From assembly GCA_029246545.1 (NCBI GenBank), contig JAQWMX010000001.1, forward strand, positions 1 through 64,000: a DNA stretch of 64,000 nucleotides. Direction: 5' to 3'. Source of the stretch: Gammaproteobacteria bacterium (GTDB lineage: Bacteria > Pseudomonadota > Gammaproteobacteria > Pseudomonadales > Pseudohongiellaceae). Below are positions 39,101 to 47,870 of this stretch, piece after piece. Within the stretch, counting starts at the first letter, position 1. Every line of letters begins with the position of its first letter. The notes beneath the pieces are model-generated. The model saw nothing but the letters and a program-made list of their open reading frames with translations, had not been told where the DNA came from and made no database searches. The translations under genes and the position numbers were made by a program.

Positions 39101-39520
39101 ATGAAGATTATTCTTTCTAAGTTATTATTGATTGCCTTGATAGTATTGGCTTCTTTCACTTTGCCAGCTGTAGCTCAAGAAGAAGCTCCTCCTGGTGTTT
39201 GGCTTTCCCAGTCCGGTTCTTACCGTTTAAGTTATAGTTCCCAATATTTTCCTATTCCTACAGAAACGCCTCATGAATGGATTCTTTATATACTTGATGG
39301 TAATCGCCGGCCGATAGAAAATGCAGTTATTGAAATCCACGGCTATCACCCCGAGTCGCGTGAAATTTTATCTCGCATGACCTACATAAGTTCACATTTA
39401 GGCAGAGGCGCCTATCAGGTGCTAAATATGTATTTTCATCAACGTGGAGATTGGGAACTAAATATCGTTATTTCCAGTGGTTCAAAAATTGATTCAGTGA
39501 TTGTTCCACTATCAATTTAG
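39101..39520 (+). CDS. Secreted FixH/YtkA-like beta-sandwich protein
   Basis: This 139-aa protein has signal peptide residues 1-25 (ending AVAQ) and one small beta-sandwich domain. The C-terminal pattern GRGAYQVLNMYFHQRGDWEL, then NIVISSG and a final DSVIVPLSI, matches YtkA/FixH-type domains, which accompany copper handling or cytochrome oxidase assembly in other bacteria. No oxidase gene is near, so the role is open. It is a monocistronic unit with its own promoter and a terminator at 39687. Confidence 0.7.
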   Translation: MKIILSKLLLIALIVLASFTLPAVAQEEAPPGVWLSQSGSYRLSYSSQYFPIPTETPHEWILYILDGNRRPIENAVIEIHGYHPESREILSRMTYISSHLGRGAYQVLNMYFHQRGDWELNIVISSGSKIDSVIVPLSI

Positions 39521-39557
39521 CAAAGATCTGATTTAAAACGATTTTGTTAAGCCTAAA

Positions 39558-39609
39558 GTTGCTCTTCACAGCATAAGCAGCTATGCTTCGCCCCCATGAA
39601 TAGAGCAAC
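39558..39609 (+). other. Two-tier stem-loop in the 3' UTR of the FixH-like gene
   Basis: The outer arms are GTTGCTCT (39558-39565) and AGAGCAAC (39602-39609), 8 bp perfect. Inside is a second hairpin AGCATA-AGCAGC-TATGCT (39570-39587). It lies about 40 nt after the stop codon and about 80 nt before a strong terminator, so it is transcribed. It could be a 3'-UTR-derived small RNA or a stabilising REP-like structure. Confidence 0.45.
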
Positions 39610-39686
39610 TATTTACTCAGGAATTATATTTATTTTTCAGCACTGAAAAGTGGGTTGAATTAGTCGTTATTATTAAAAAATAGATT

Positions 39687-39715
39687 AAAAAAACCCGCTT
39701 TAAAGCGGGTTTTTT
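39687..39715 (+). terminator. Strong rho-independent terminator upstream of ileS
   Basis: The sequence has an A-run, ACCCGCTTTAAAGCGGGT and a T-run: an 8-bp GC-rich stem with flanking A and T runs. It ends the FixH-like transcript. Only 42 bp remain before the ileS GTG, so ileS either has a promoter squeezed into that space or is read through this terminator in a regulated way. Confidence 0.9.
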
Positions 39716-39757
39716 GTATTTACACATTGAGAAAATAGTAAATCGAGATATTTAAGC

Positions 39758-42700
39758 GTGACTATAGAAAACAAAACATCAAATGAATCCTTTTCGTTTG
39801 TTGCAGCTGAACATAAGGTTTTAGATTTTTGGAAAAGTAACAATATTTTTCAAGAATCATTAGCGCAGACTAAAAACTGCAAACCTTTTATCTTTTATGA
39901 TGGCCCGCCCTTTGCAACAGGCCTGCCCCATCATGGACATCTGGTTGCATCTACCTTAAAAGACATTATCCCACGTTACTACACGATGAAGGGCCATTAC
40001 GTGCAACGCCGTTTTGGTTGGGACTGTCATGGTCTGCCGATTGAGCATGAAATCGACAAATCTTTAGGCATGTCTTCCCAGCAAGCGGTCGAAAAACTTG
40101 GCATAAAAGGCTATAACGATGAATGCCGAGGAATTGTGCAACGCTTTTCTGCCGAATGGGAAAAAACGATTACCAGAATAGGACGCTGGGTTGATTTTGA
40201 GAACGACTACAAAACCATGGATCCCTGGTTTATGGAATCCGTCTGGTGGGTGATCAAACAGCTCTGGGAAAAAGAGTTAATTTATCAGGGCGTTAAAGTT
40301 GTACCATTTTCGACTGCTTTAGGGACCGTGTTGTCTAATTTTGAAGCCAGCTCCAACTACCAGGATGTTCAAGATCCAGCAGTTACTGTTTTATTTAAAC
40401 TTAAGGGCGAAGATGCTTATGTAGCAGCCTGGACCACAACCCCATGGACTTTACCTTCAAATCTGGCGCTTTGTGTTAATGCCAATATCCCGTATATCAA
40501 AGTTAAGGATCAAGACAACGGCGCGCTAATCTATATTGCTGAAGCTCGTTTGGAAGCCTTAAGTAAGCATAAGAACATAGAACTCATTAGCCAACATAAT
40601 GCCAGCGATTTGATCGGCAAACTTTATGAACCGTTATTCCCATATTTCACAGATCTAGTGAACGAAGGTGCATTTCAAATTTATGCTGACGACTATGTCA
40701 CTACTGACAGTGGTACTGGCGTTGTTCATCAAGCTCCTGCTTTTGGCGAAGACGACTATAGAGTCATGAAAAATAATGGCGCTACTGCATTGGTCTGCCC
40801 TATAGATTTCGAGGGTAAATTCACAGCAGAAGTCAGTGACTATGAAGGGCTATATGTTAAAGATGCTGATAAGGAAATCATTCGACGCTTAAAGGATGAA
40901 GGTAAACTTTATATTCAGGAAGTTATCGATCACAGCTACCCTTTTTGTCCGCGCTCAGACACACCAATCATCTATCGCACCATTCCTTCTTGGTATGTGA
41001 AAGTTGAAAGCATTCGTGATCGTATTAGTGCTGCCAACCAACAAGTAAACTGGGTTCCAGGCCATATAAAAAATGGTCGCATGGGCAACTGGTTAGACAA
41101 TTCCATTGACTGGAGTATTTCTCGTAATCGCTATTGGGGAACGCCTCTACCTGTTTGGATTAATGACGTAACAGACAAACGTATATGCATCGGTTCTATT
41201 GCAGAATTAGCAGACTATACCGGCGTCACTGTAGATGACCTGCATCGTGAATATGTCGATGAACTAACCTTCACTCTCGAAGGAGAAGAAGGCACCTATC
41301 GACGTGTCGAAGAAGTTTTAGATTGCTGGTTTGAATCTGGCTCAATGCCATATGCGCAATTGCATTACCCTTTTGAAAATAAAGAAGTATTCGAAGCAGG
41401 CTTTCCAGCAGAATATATTGCAGAGGGACTAGACCAAACACGCGGTTGGTTCTATACCTTATTGGTACTGAGCACCGCCTTATTCGACAAACCTTCTTTC
41501 AAAAATGTGATTGTCAACGGCATGGTCTTGGCAGAAGACGGCAAAAAAATGTCCAAGCGCCTGCAAAATTACACTGCTCCTGATGCTTTAATGGAAGACA
41601 ATGGTGCTGATGCTTTACGCCTGTATTTAATTAATTCTGGCTTGGTCAAAGGTGAAGAGCAGCGCTTCACTGATAGCGGCGTAAAAGAAATGGTACGACG
41701 TGTATTGTTGCCTTGGTTTAACTCATTTAAGTTCTTACAAACTTATGCAGCCATCGATAATTGGAAAGCTGAAAATATAGAAGATTTTACCTTTGACAAC
41801 ATTGTCGACCAATGGATTATTTCAAAACTTCAGACGCTTAAAGCCAATGTTGCAAACGAAATGGCAGAATATAAGCTATACAACGTTGTCCCTGCCTTAT
41901 TCGAATTCATTGAAGATCTAACCAACTGGTATATACGCCTGAATCGTTCACGATTTTGGTCTGAAGGTATGACAGAGGATAAAGAAGCTGCATTTAAAAC
42001 GCTTTATCTTGTTTTGAGTGAGCTTAATATCAGTCTGGCACCCTTTGCACCGTTTTTATCCGAACATATTTATCAGGAGTTAAGTGTTTTTACTCCAACA
42101 GAAAGTGAGCGTAAACAGTCTGTGCATCTTTGCTCTTATCCGGAGGCTAAAGAAAGTTACATCCAGCCTGCTTTAGAAGCAGCAGTTGAACGCATGCAAA
42201 GTATTATTTTGCTAGGTCGTCAAAAGCGTGAGCTTGTCAAAATTAAAACTAAGATTCCTTTGGCTCGTCTCACTATCATTCATGAAGACCAAAGCATGCT
42301 AGATGAAATTTCAAAACTAGAAACTTACATAAAATCAGAATTGAATGTGAAAACGCTGAACTATTCTACTGCTGAAGATGAATTTATAAATCTTTATGCC
42401 AAGCCTAACTCCCCAGTTTTGGGTAAACGCTTTGGTAAAGAATTTAGAACATTCAAAAGTTTGATAGAAAATCTAAACGTTAAGCAATTAAAACAATTGC
42501 AAGATGAGGGTTCTTTAAACCTAGAAAATGAAATGTTTTCGACAGAAGACATTTTAGTATTCCGTGAAGCTAAAGCTGGTACTGATGCAATCTCAGACCG
42601 ATTTATAACAATAGAGCTGGATACAGTACTAACAGATGAATTACTTGCTGAGGGCTCAGCCCGAGAAATTGTCAACCGCATTCAAAAAACCCGCAAAGAC

Positions 42701-42901
42701 TTGGATTTCAATGTGGCTGACCGTATCAAAATTAACTATTTTGGGTCTGATGAAGTGTTAGCAATTATTCAAAATCATCAGGAATACATCGGCAAAGAAA
42801 CTCTATGCATTGAATTTATTGTTGATGAAAAAGCCGACCAACACCATTTTGAACTTGATGAAAATTTAGTACTTAATTTAAATATCGAAAAAGCCGAATA
42901 A
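39758..42901 (+). CDS. ileS: Isoleucyl-tRNA synthetase, long (IleS2, eukaryote-like) type
   Basis: This 1,047-aa class I synthetase starts at GTG. The HIGH motif is HHGH in FATGLPHHGHLVASTLKDI (about residues 48-66), and the KMSKS motif is KMSKR in EDGKKMSKRLQNYTAPDAL (about 592-611). The CP1 editing domain has AAWTTTPWTLPSNLALCVN and the WWGTPLPVW-type block. The length and these motifs place it in the IleS2 group, intrinsically less sensitive to mupirocin, not the ~940-aa IleS1 that most gammaproteobacteria carry beside lspA. The HxGH order is canonical. It is followed 17 bp later by a DAHP synthase. Confidence 0.96.
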   Translation: MTIENKTSNESFSFVAAEHKVLDFWKSNNIFQESLAQTKNCKPFIFYDGPPFATGLPHHGHLVASTLKDIIPRYYTMKGHYVQRRFGWDCHGLPIEHEIDKSLGMSSQQAVEKLGIKGYNDECRGIVQRFSAEWEKTITRIGRWVDFENDYKTMDPWFMESVWWVIKQLWEKELIYQGVKVVPFSTALGTVLSNFEASSNYQDVQDPAVTVLFKLKGEDAYVAAWTTTPWTLPSNLALCVNANIPYIKVKDQDNGALIYIAEARLEALSKHKNIELISQHNASDLIGKLYEPLFPYFTDLVNEGAFQIYADDYVTTDSGTGVVHQAPAFGEDDYRVMKNNGATALVCPIDFEGKFTAEVSDYEGLYVKDADKEIIRRLKDEGKLYIQEVIDHSYPFCPRSDTPIIYRTIPSWYVKVESIRDRISAANQQVNWVPGHIKNGRMGNWLDNSIDWSISRNRYWGTPLPVWINDVTDKRICIGSIAELADYTGVTVDDLHREYVDELTFTLEGEEGTYRRVEEVLDCWFESGSMPYAQLHYPFENKEVFEAGFPAEYIAEGLDQTRGWFYTLLVLSTALFDKPSFKNVIVNGMVLAEDGKKMSKRLQNYTAPDALMEDNGADALRLYLINSGLVKGEEQRFTDSGVKEMVRRVLLPWFNSFKFLQTYAAIDNWKAENIEDFTFDNIVDQWIISKLQTLKANVANEMAEYKLYNVVPALFEFIEDLTNWYIRLNRSRFWSEGMTEDKEAAFKTLYLVLSELNISLAPFAPFLSEHIYQELSVFTPTESERKQSVHLCSYPEAKESYIQPALEAAVERMQSIILLGRQKRELVKIKTKIPLARLTIIHEDQSMLDEISKLETYIKSELNVKTLNYSTAEDEFINLYAKPNSPVLGKRFGKEFRTFKSLIENLNVKQLKQLQDEGSLNLENEMFSTEDILVFREAKAGTDAISDRFITIELDTVLTDELLAEGSAREIVNRIQKTRKDLDFNVADRIKINYFGSDEVLAIIQNHQEYIGKETLCIEFIVDEKADQHHFELDENLVLNLNIEKAE

Positions 42902-42918
42902 GCGATAAGAGAATTATC

Positions 42919-43974
42919 ATGAATATGCAAACTACTGACGATCTACGAATTGTCGCCCAGAAACAGCTACTCTCTCCTGAGCAGCTCATTAATGAATTCC
43001 CGTTGACAGAAAAAGCTTCTGAAACTATTGCTGAAGCCCGTAGTGCTATGCAGGATATTTTGCACGGTAGAGACGATCGAATAATAGTGATAAGTGGACC
43101 CTGCTCAATTCACGATCCAGAAGCCGCGATAGAATATGCAGAACGCTTGATAAAACCCTTACAGAAATACAAAGATAAGTTATTAGTCGTGATGCGAGTT
43201 TATTTCGAAAAACCTCGAACTACAGTGGGCTGGAAAGGCTTAATCAATGACCCTCATTTAGATAACAGTTTCCAGATTAATGAAGGCCTTCGTAAAGCTA
43301 GAAAACTCTTATTGCAACTAACCGATATGGGCATCCCTGCAGCAACCGAGTACCTTGATTTAATCAGCCCTCAGTATTTAGCTGACCTTATCTCATGGGG
43401 CGCTATCGGTGCTCGTACTACTGAATCACAATGCCATCGTGAACTAGCATCGGGTCTTTCCTGCCCAGTTGGATTTAAAAATGGAACGAGTGGCAACATC
43501 CAAATTGCGATTGATGCGATTGGATCTGCTCTACACCCGCATCACTTTTTATCTGTGACTAAAGGCGGACATTCAGCTATTTTTCAAACCGGTGGCAACC
43601 CTGACTGTCATTTAATACTTCGTGGCGGAAAGCACACAAACTATGACCCAGATAGCATTAAAGCTGCAGCCGCAAAAATGGGAAAATCTGGGCTAAATCC
43701 AGCCATTATTGTAGATTGTAGCCATGCTAATTCTGGTAAAGACCCTGATCGTCAGGTAATTGTTTGCCAGGATGTTGCCGGGCAGATTGCAAATGGAGAG
43801 ACCAGTATTAAAGGCATTATGCTTGAGAGCCATTTAGTCGCTGGTAATCAAAAAGTCGTGGAAGGTGAACCCTTAACCTATGGTCAGAGTATTACAGATG
43901 CATGTATGAATTGGGATGACACAGGCATACTGTTAAATACTCTTGCTGATGCGGTTGTTAACCGCCGAGATTAG
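42919..43974 (+). CDS. 3-deoxy-7-phosphoheptulonate (DAHP) synthase, class I
   Basis: This 351-aa enzyme of the AroF/G/H type condenses PEP and erythrose-4-phosphate, the first step of aromatic amino acid synthesis. Signatures are VISGPCSIHDPEAAIEYAER (about 56-75), RVYFEKPRTTVGWKGLINDP (about 92-111), GARTTESQCHRELASGLSCP-VGFKNGTSGN (about 165-194) and IVDCSHANSGKDPDRQ (about 265). The feedback specificity (Phe, Tyr or Trp) cannot be decided by eye. It lies directly after ileS, probably cotranscribed. Confidence 0.95.
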   Translation: MNMQTTDDLRIVAQKQLLSPEQLINEFPLTEKASETIAEARSAMQDILHGRDDRIIVISGPCSIHDPEAAIEYAERLIKPLQKYKDKLLVVMRVYFEKPRTTVGWKGLINDPHLDNSFQINEGLRKARKLLLQLTDMGIPAATEYLDLISPQYLADLISWGAIGARTTESQCHRELASGLSCPVGFKNGTSGNIQIAIDAIGSALHPHHFLSVTKGGHSAIFQTGGNPDCHLILRGGKHTNYDPDSIKAAAAKMGKSGLNPAIIVDCSHANSGKDPDRQVIVCQDVAGQIANGETSIKGIMLESHLVAGNQKVVEGEPLTYGQSITDACMNWDDTGILLNTLADAVVNRRD

Positions 43975-44001
43975 TTAATTTTTTATCTTTAGCATTGCAA
44001 A

Positions 44002-44388
44002 CTATGACGTCTCTGTTGCCTTTGATTTAACTTCAAGCCTAAGTGCTTTATAAAAGCGAATTAGCCTAGTAATTAACAGTGAGAGGATTGTTGCACCTAA
44101 ACCTGTCAATACTGCTTCTAGAAACTTTTCAGAAAAAAGCCCTTCATGAACAAAGTAATCAACAAACCCGGTAATCACACCTAGCATAATTGCACTTTGC
44201 CAATAATTTTTGGGTGTAAATATAAACAAGTAAGAGGTCGCTAACACACCTGCAAAAATACTTGTTTGCAAAGCCACGACCCAATGGCCTAAGGTAATTA
44301 CTAATAAATTTCCTTGTAACATCAAAAATAAGCATGCAGATGTCGACTCAGAAATATTTTTAAAAAATAAAATAAATTTTTTCTTCAT
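44002..44388 (-). CDS. Small multi-span membrane protein, unknown function
   Basis: The 128 residues have four hydrophobic segments (about 14-34, 36-55, 60-80, 95-112) and a basic C-terminal tail (RFYKALRLEVKSK). HEGLFSEKFLEAVLTGLGAT contains the only charged loop between helices 3 and 4. I do not recognise the family. It is convergent with the DAHP synthase gene, 27 bp apart. Confidence 0.65.
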   Translation of the reverse strand: MKKKFILFFKNISESTSACLFLMLQGNLLVITLGHWVVALQTSIFAGVLATSYLFIFTPKNYWQSAIMLGVITGFVDYFVHEGLFSEKFLEAVLTGLGATILSLLITRLIRFYKALRLEVKSKATETS

Positions 44389-44413
44389 ACCAATATTAAT
44401 AAAATCCCATATC

Positions 44414-44521
44414 TTAAACGTTTAGATTTTCTCTGAGCTGTTGAGCAGCAAGTTCAAGAGCGTCTTTGCCTGTATCTAATGCTCCACTAAAAGACATAAA
44501 TGGTGGATTGGTTTTTGCCAT
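44414..44521 (-). CDS. Possible 35-aa small protein
   Basis: ATG at 44521 is preceded by AAAGAGAAC at good distance. The product MAKTNPPFMSFSGALDTGKD ends ALELAAQQLRENLNV, an amphipathic helix. It ends 26 bp upstream of the ORF starting at 44388 on the same strand. The only support is the ribosome site and protein-like composition. Gap 44522-44775 otherwise contains the FNR-like box. Confidence 0.35.
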   Translation of the reverse strand: MAKTNPPFMSFSGALDTGKDALELAAQQLRENLNV

Positions 44522-44688
44522 AATGTTCTCTTTAACATATACCTATTTGTTCTAGGTAAAATTACATGCCTATTAAAAAGTTCCCGAAAAAATATAATCT
44601 CTTAATTGAAAGCTTTAAATTTATAGGAGCGTCAACCTAAAAATAAAGAGCTATGAATATGCTCCTAATAGAAATAACCGAACTCAAA

Positions 44689-44702
44689 TTGACAAATATC
44701 AA
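44689..44702 (+). promoter_or_regulatory. FNR/DNR-type binding site upstream of the globin gene
   Basis: TTGACAAATATCAA matches the palindromic FNR/CRP-family consensus TTGAT-N4-ATCAA at 9 of 10 positions. It is centred about 80 bp before the globin ATG. Truncated globins are often under NO- or oxygen-responsive FNR-family control, so the site fits its neighbour. Confidence 0.55.
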
Positions 44703-44775
44703 TGCCCTTATATTCCAGGAAGCTTAGTCTCCGCGATGAATTTCACAAAACCCAAAGCACTTACAGGAGAATTTT

Positions 44776-45143
44776 ATGAGCGACACATTATTTGAACAAC
44801 TTGGTGGCGAAGCCGCTGTAGATGCAGAGTTGATATTTTTTACAACAAAGTTCTAGCAGATGATCGTATTAATTCATATTTTGAAAGCGTCGACATGGAC
44901 AAACAGGCCTCCAAGCAAAAAACTTTTCTTACTGTTGCTTTTGGTGGTCCCAATAATTACTCAGGTAGAGGCATGTGAAATGCTCATGCAAAGTATGTTA
45001 AACAAGGACTTAACGACGGCCATTTTGATGCGGTAGTAGAAAATCTAGGAGCCACATTACAAGAACTAGGTGTCGCAGATGATTTAATTACACAGGTGGC
45101 TGCGGTTGCTGAAACTACTCGTGACGATGTTCTAGGTCGCTAG
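44776..45143 (+). pseudogene. Truncated haemoglobin (group I), broken by a frameshift and a stop
   Basis: AGGAG precedes the ATG. Frame 1 gives MSDTLFEQLGGEAAVDA, the classic group I truncated globin start. A one-base loss near 44829 then shifts the frame: the second frame reads VDIFYNKVLADDRINSYFES, KTFLTVAFGGPNNYSGRGM, an in-frame TGA at 44976-44978 where the family has Arg (CGA to TGA), then NAHAKYVKQGLNDGHFDAVV and LGATLQELGVADDLI to TAG at 45141. The proximal His (NAHAK) is present. Two independent lesions make this a decaying gene; the family binds O2/NO. Confidence 0.85.
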
Positions 45144-45301
45144 GAACACCCGTTCCTTGCAGTAGTAAAGCAAAAGCATTTCTGTCATTATTCTCAGCTG
45201 GATATATCTGACATTTGTAACAAATAAATAGTTAGTTAGCTCTTGTAAAAGACTAAGAACTAGCCAAACAAGCTGAAAACATTGAAGAAAGAGGATGCTT
45301 A

Positions 45302-45871
45302 ATGTCTATATTTAAACGATTTTTACAAATTTCTATAGCCTCAGTAGCATTATCTACTCAGTTAGCTGTTGCCCAAGACTTTAATTGGGCTCCTGATTTT
45401 CCGTTAGGTTCTACTATCCCTGTACTAGAAGCGCCTGATCAAAATGGTAATGATCAAACTTTGGCAACACTCACTGGAGAAAAAGGCATTATATTGATGT
45501 TCAGCCGCTCCTTTGACTGGTGACCATTCTGCAAAGCTCAATTAGCTAATATTGTTGCCGTGCAGCAGCAAATAGAAAATACAGGTTTTAATATGGTAGC
45601 CATGACTTATGACAGCGTGGAAACCTTAAAAATAGCAGAAGAAGATTATGGGGTAGGCTTTATCATGTTGCATGATGAAGCTATTAAACATATTGATGCA
45701 TTTGGCATAAGAAACCCCGACCCGGATCCTGACCATTTTGCTTACGGCATACCAAAACCAGGCATTATGCTAGTAAGCCCTGATGGCATTATTTTAAGAA
45801 AATTTGCTGAAGAGGATTTCCGTGAAAGACCCGATATCACTTTCGTGATTGAGGCTGCTTCAGAGTTATAG
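45302..45871 (+). CDS. Secreted redoxin (AhpC/TSA-like) with in-frame UGA at the first active-site Cys, candidate selenoprotein
   Basis: One continuous frame of 189 codons runs from ATG 45302 (AGAGG upstream) to 45871, interrupted only by TGA at 45521-45523. The signal peptide is residues 1-24 (ending AVAQ), followed by a thioredoxin-fold redoxin domain. The UGA is codon 74 in the motif SRSFDW-U-PFCKAQL; homologues of this redoxin type have WCPFCK or WCPYCK there, so UGA replaces the first Cys of CxxC, giving UxxC. After it the frame continues with full family sequence (YGIPKPGIMLVSPDGIILRK). A hairpin follows at SECIS distance. The alternative is a nonsense mutation; the adjacent globin is a pseudogene. 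Confidence 0.7.
45521..45558 (+). promoter_or_regulatory. Candidate bacterial SECIS element after the UGA
   Basis: Starting 8 nt after the UGA, GCAA (45531-45534) pairs with TTGC (45555-45558). A 4-nt bulge, then CAAT (45539-45542) with ATTG (45551-45554), closes an 8-nt loop TAGCTAAT. The loop G is 22 nt after the UGA, inside the usual 16-37 nt window for SelB-bound hairpins, though third rather than first or second in the loop. The stem is weak, so folding and SelB binding need testing. Confidence 0.4.
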
Positions 45872-45892
45872 TTAGTTAATAGTAAAGTAAGG

Positions 45893-45920
45893 AAAAAGGG
45901 CTTCAATTGAAGCCCTTTTT
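45893..45920. terminator. Bidirectional rho-independent terminator
   Basis: AAAAAGGGCTTCAATTGAAGCCCTTTTT is a perfect palindrome, 20 nt after the redoxin stop. It serves the redoxin on the plus strand and the small membrane protein/Hsp70 unit on the minus strand. Confidence 0.93.
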
Positions 45921-45939
45921 ATTGCCTACTCTAAAACTA

Positions 45940-46077
45940 TTATTGCTCATAGAGTTGTGGCCCAAGTTCTACTGCCTCGCATTTCTCTTCGGCTTGAATT
46001 TGTTTTGCTAATCCAAACAATACAATAATTACCGTGAGTAAAAACCAAGCTGCTAAGACTAACAGCGAAACATTCAC
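45940..46077 (-). CDS. Possible 45-aa single-span membrane protein downstream of hsp70
   Basis: GTG start (46075-46077); the product opens MNVSLLVLAAWFLLTVIIVL, one transmembrane helix, then a polar tail QIQAEEKCEAVELGPQLYEQ. The frame is open a little further upstream without a usual start codon, and no clear ribosome site is seen. It fits between the Hsp70 gene and the terminator on the same strand. The support is the strongly membrane-like composition only. Confidence 0.4.
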   Translation of the reverse strand: MNVSLLVLAAWFLLTVIIVLFGLAKQIQAEEKCEAVELGPQLYEQ

Positions 46078-46122
46078 GCCATAGCTATCGACCAGGAAAC
46101 TTCTTAATTTACTGAATTAAAT

Positions 46123-47583
46123 TTAAGAGTCTTGCATTTGATAATCAGCAATAGCCAATCCTGCTGCAACACTTGTAAAAGGATCATGTTCAACGACTCT
46201 ATCTGGAAAACGCTGCTCCAAAATTTCAGTCACGGCATGAATCAAACATGAACCTCCAGTTCGTATCACTAGATTGACATCAGTATCAGTCAAACCTGCT
46301 TTTACTAAGGTATCTGAAACGGCAGTAGAAAACTGCTCAAGTGGCTGCGCAATTAATTCATTAAAATGCTGCCGAGTTAAGTTGAGAGAAACATTAATCT
46401 CTGGAATATCCAGCAGCGCTTCCTCTTGTGAAGACAAAGCTTCCTTACACTCTTTTAAGCCTTGAAAAACTTGATAACTATAATTCTGGGTAATCAGGTC
46501 ATACAAACGTTCAAACTTAAGCGCCGTTTCGCCACCTTTTGTCATCATGTCTCTTACTGGTGTTAGGTATTCATTCTGGTTAAGCATATAGCTAACGGTC
46601 CAATTAATGATGTATTCCTCGAAAGAGTCAAAAGGAAACTGCGTTTCAACATGGCGGCCGTCTACTTCACGTTGCCAACGCTCCCCTTTCCCCATCAGTG
46701 GGAACAGCAATGATCTAAACAAGGTCTGATCAATATGATCGCCGCCCATACCAACTCCATGTGTACCTATTACTTCATAAGTGCCCTCTTTTTCAGCAAG
46801 TACACATAAATCCAAAGTACCACCACCAAAATCAATCGTTAGTATCGTCTTGGCTTTTACGTTTTCACGGCTCATTAGGTAACTCATTACGGCAGCATTC
46901 GGTTCAGCGAATAAATTTCTGAACTCAATGCCTGCGTGTCCGCAAGCCTCTTCTAAGCGCTCTAAGGCAATATTATTATGCGTTTTACCCTTACCCTCGA
47001 AGTTCACGGGATGCCCTATGCAGGCATGATCTGCTTCCTGTTCAATAGATTCTGATAAGCCGATATTGTTGAATGTTTTAAGCAGACATTCATGCACTCT
47101 AAGTATTATAGGTGTTACAAGCGCGACGAGGCGAAAAGGTCGATCAAACACCATAATACGCTCGCTGTCCTTACTGCTTAGCAAACGTTTAACGCCACGA
47201 AATAAACGCCCAGGCATTGAAGAATCTTGAAATGATTGGCCGTAAACTAGGCTGGTATTGGCTTCGGATGGTAGATTTGAACCGTGATCAATTTGTCCCG
47301 TAGTTGTGCGTGCTTCTCCCAACACTTCAGCACTTAGCTCTACTTTTCTGCCTTGATTAGCAACAATGTATTCGCTAACTGCGTCTTGTCCTACGCTGGC
47401 ACTGAATTCTCGGTCAATATAGACAGCGGTTGGCATAATATGACTTTTATCTTCTAGCTTTACCAAATAGACCCACTGACCATCAAAAATGGCAGCTGCT
47501 GTATTACTGGTGCCATAATCAATACCAATGCCTATTTTTGTTGAGCCCGCAAGTGGAGCCGGCCTTTTTCCGTAATGAGCCAT
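46123..47583 (-). CDS. Hsp70-family chaperone-like protein (YegD type)
   Basis: This 486-aa protein has an actin-like ATPase domain with phosphate-1 motif GIGIDYGTSNTAAAIFDG (about residues 17-34), phosphate-2 ILTIDFGGGTLDLCVLAEKE (about 246-265) and the adenosine motif VIRTGGSCLIHAVTEILEQR (about 440-459). It lacks the long substrate-binding domain of DnaK, as in YegD-like proteins. Clients are unknown. The 47584-47816 region upstream shows no gene. Confidence 0.88.
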   Translation of the reverse strand: MAHYGKRPAPLAGSTKIGIGIDYGTSNTAAAIFDGQWVYLVKLEDKSHIMPTAVYIDREFSASVGQDAVSEYIVANQGRKVELSAEVLGEARTTTGQIDHGSNLPSEANTSLVYGQSFQDSSMPGRLFRGVKRLLSSKDSERIMVFDRPFRLVALVTPIILRVHECLLKTFNNIGLSESIEQEADHACIGHPVNFEGKGKTHNNIALERLEEACGHAGIEFRNLFAEPNAAVMSYLMSRENVKAKTILTIDFGGGTLDLCVLAEKEGTYEVIGTHGVGMGGDHIDQTLFRSLLFPLMGKGERWQREVDGRHVETQFPFDSFEEYIINWTVSYMLNQNEYLTPVRDMMTKGGETALKFERLYDLITQNYSYQVFQGLKECKEALSSQEEALLDIPEINVSLNLTRQHFNELIAQPLEQFSTAVSDTLVKAGLTDTDVNLVIRTGGSCLIHAVTEILEQRFPDRVVEHDPFTSVAAGLAIADYQMQDS

Positions 47584-47870
47584 CTAAGCTTAATCTGCCT
47601 ATCAATTTGTATAAAATTAAGGGCGGCTATTGTAGCGAATAAATAGCGAATATTCGCCATCAAACAGTTGAAATGCAGGACTTTAAGATTGTATTCAAGC
47701 CTAAAATAGACATGAAAGTCACAATCCAGCTCAAATGAAGGAAAAAATAAAGTGACATCTCTCATCACATGCTTTTATACTTTTCAGGTTAACAATATCT
47801 AGCTGGATTTTTTGCTATGAAACATCTCGGCAAAAATCTTAAAACTAAGAAAATACATAAGGGGGAAGTT

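Noticed and set aside
44976-44978. TGA in the truncated globin as a second selenocysteine codon
   Set aside because: The family residue there is Arg, and the gene also has a frameshift, so a nonsense mutation explains it better.
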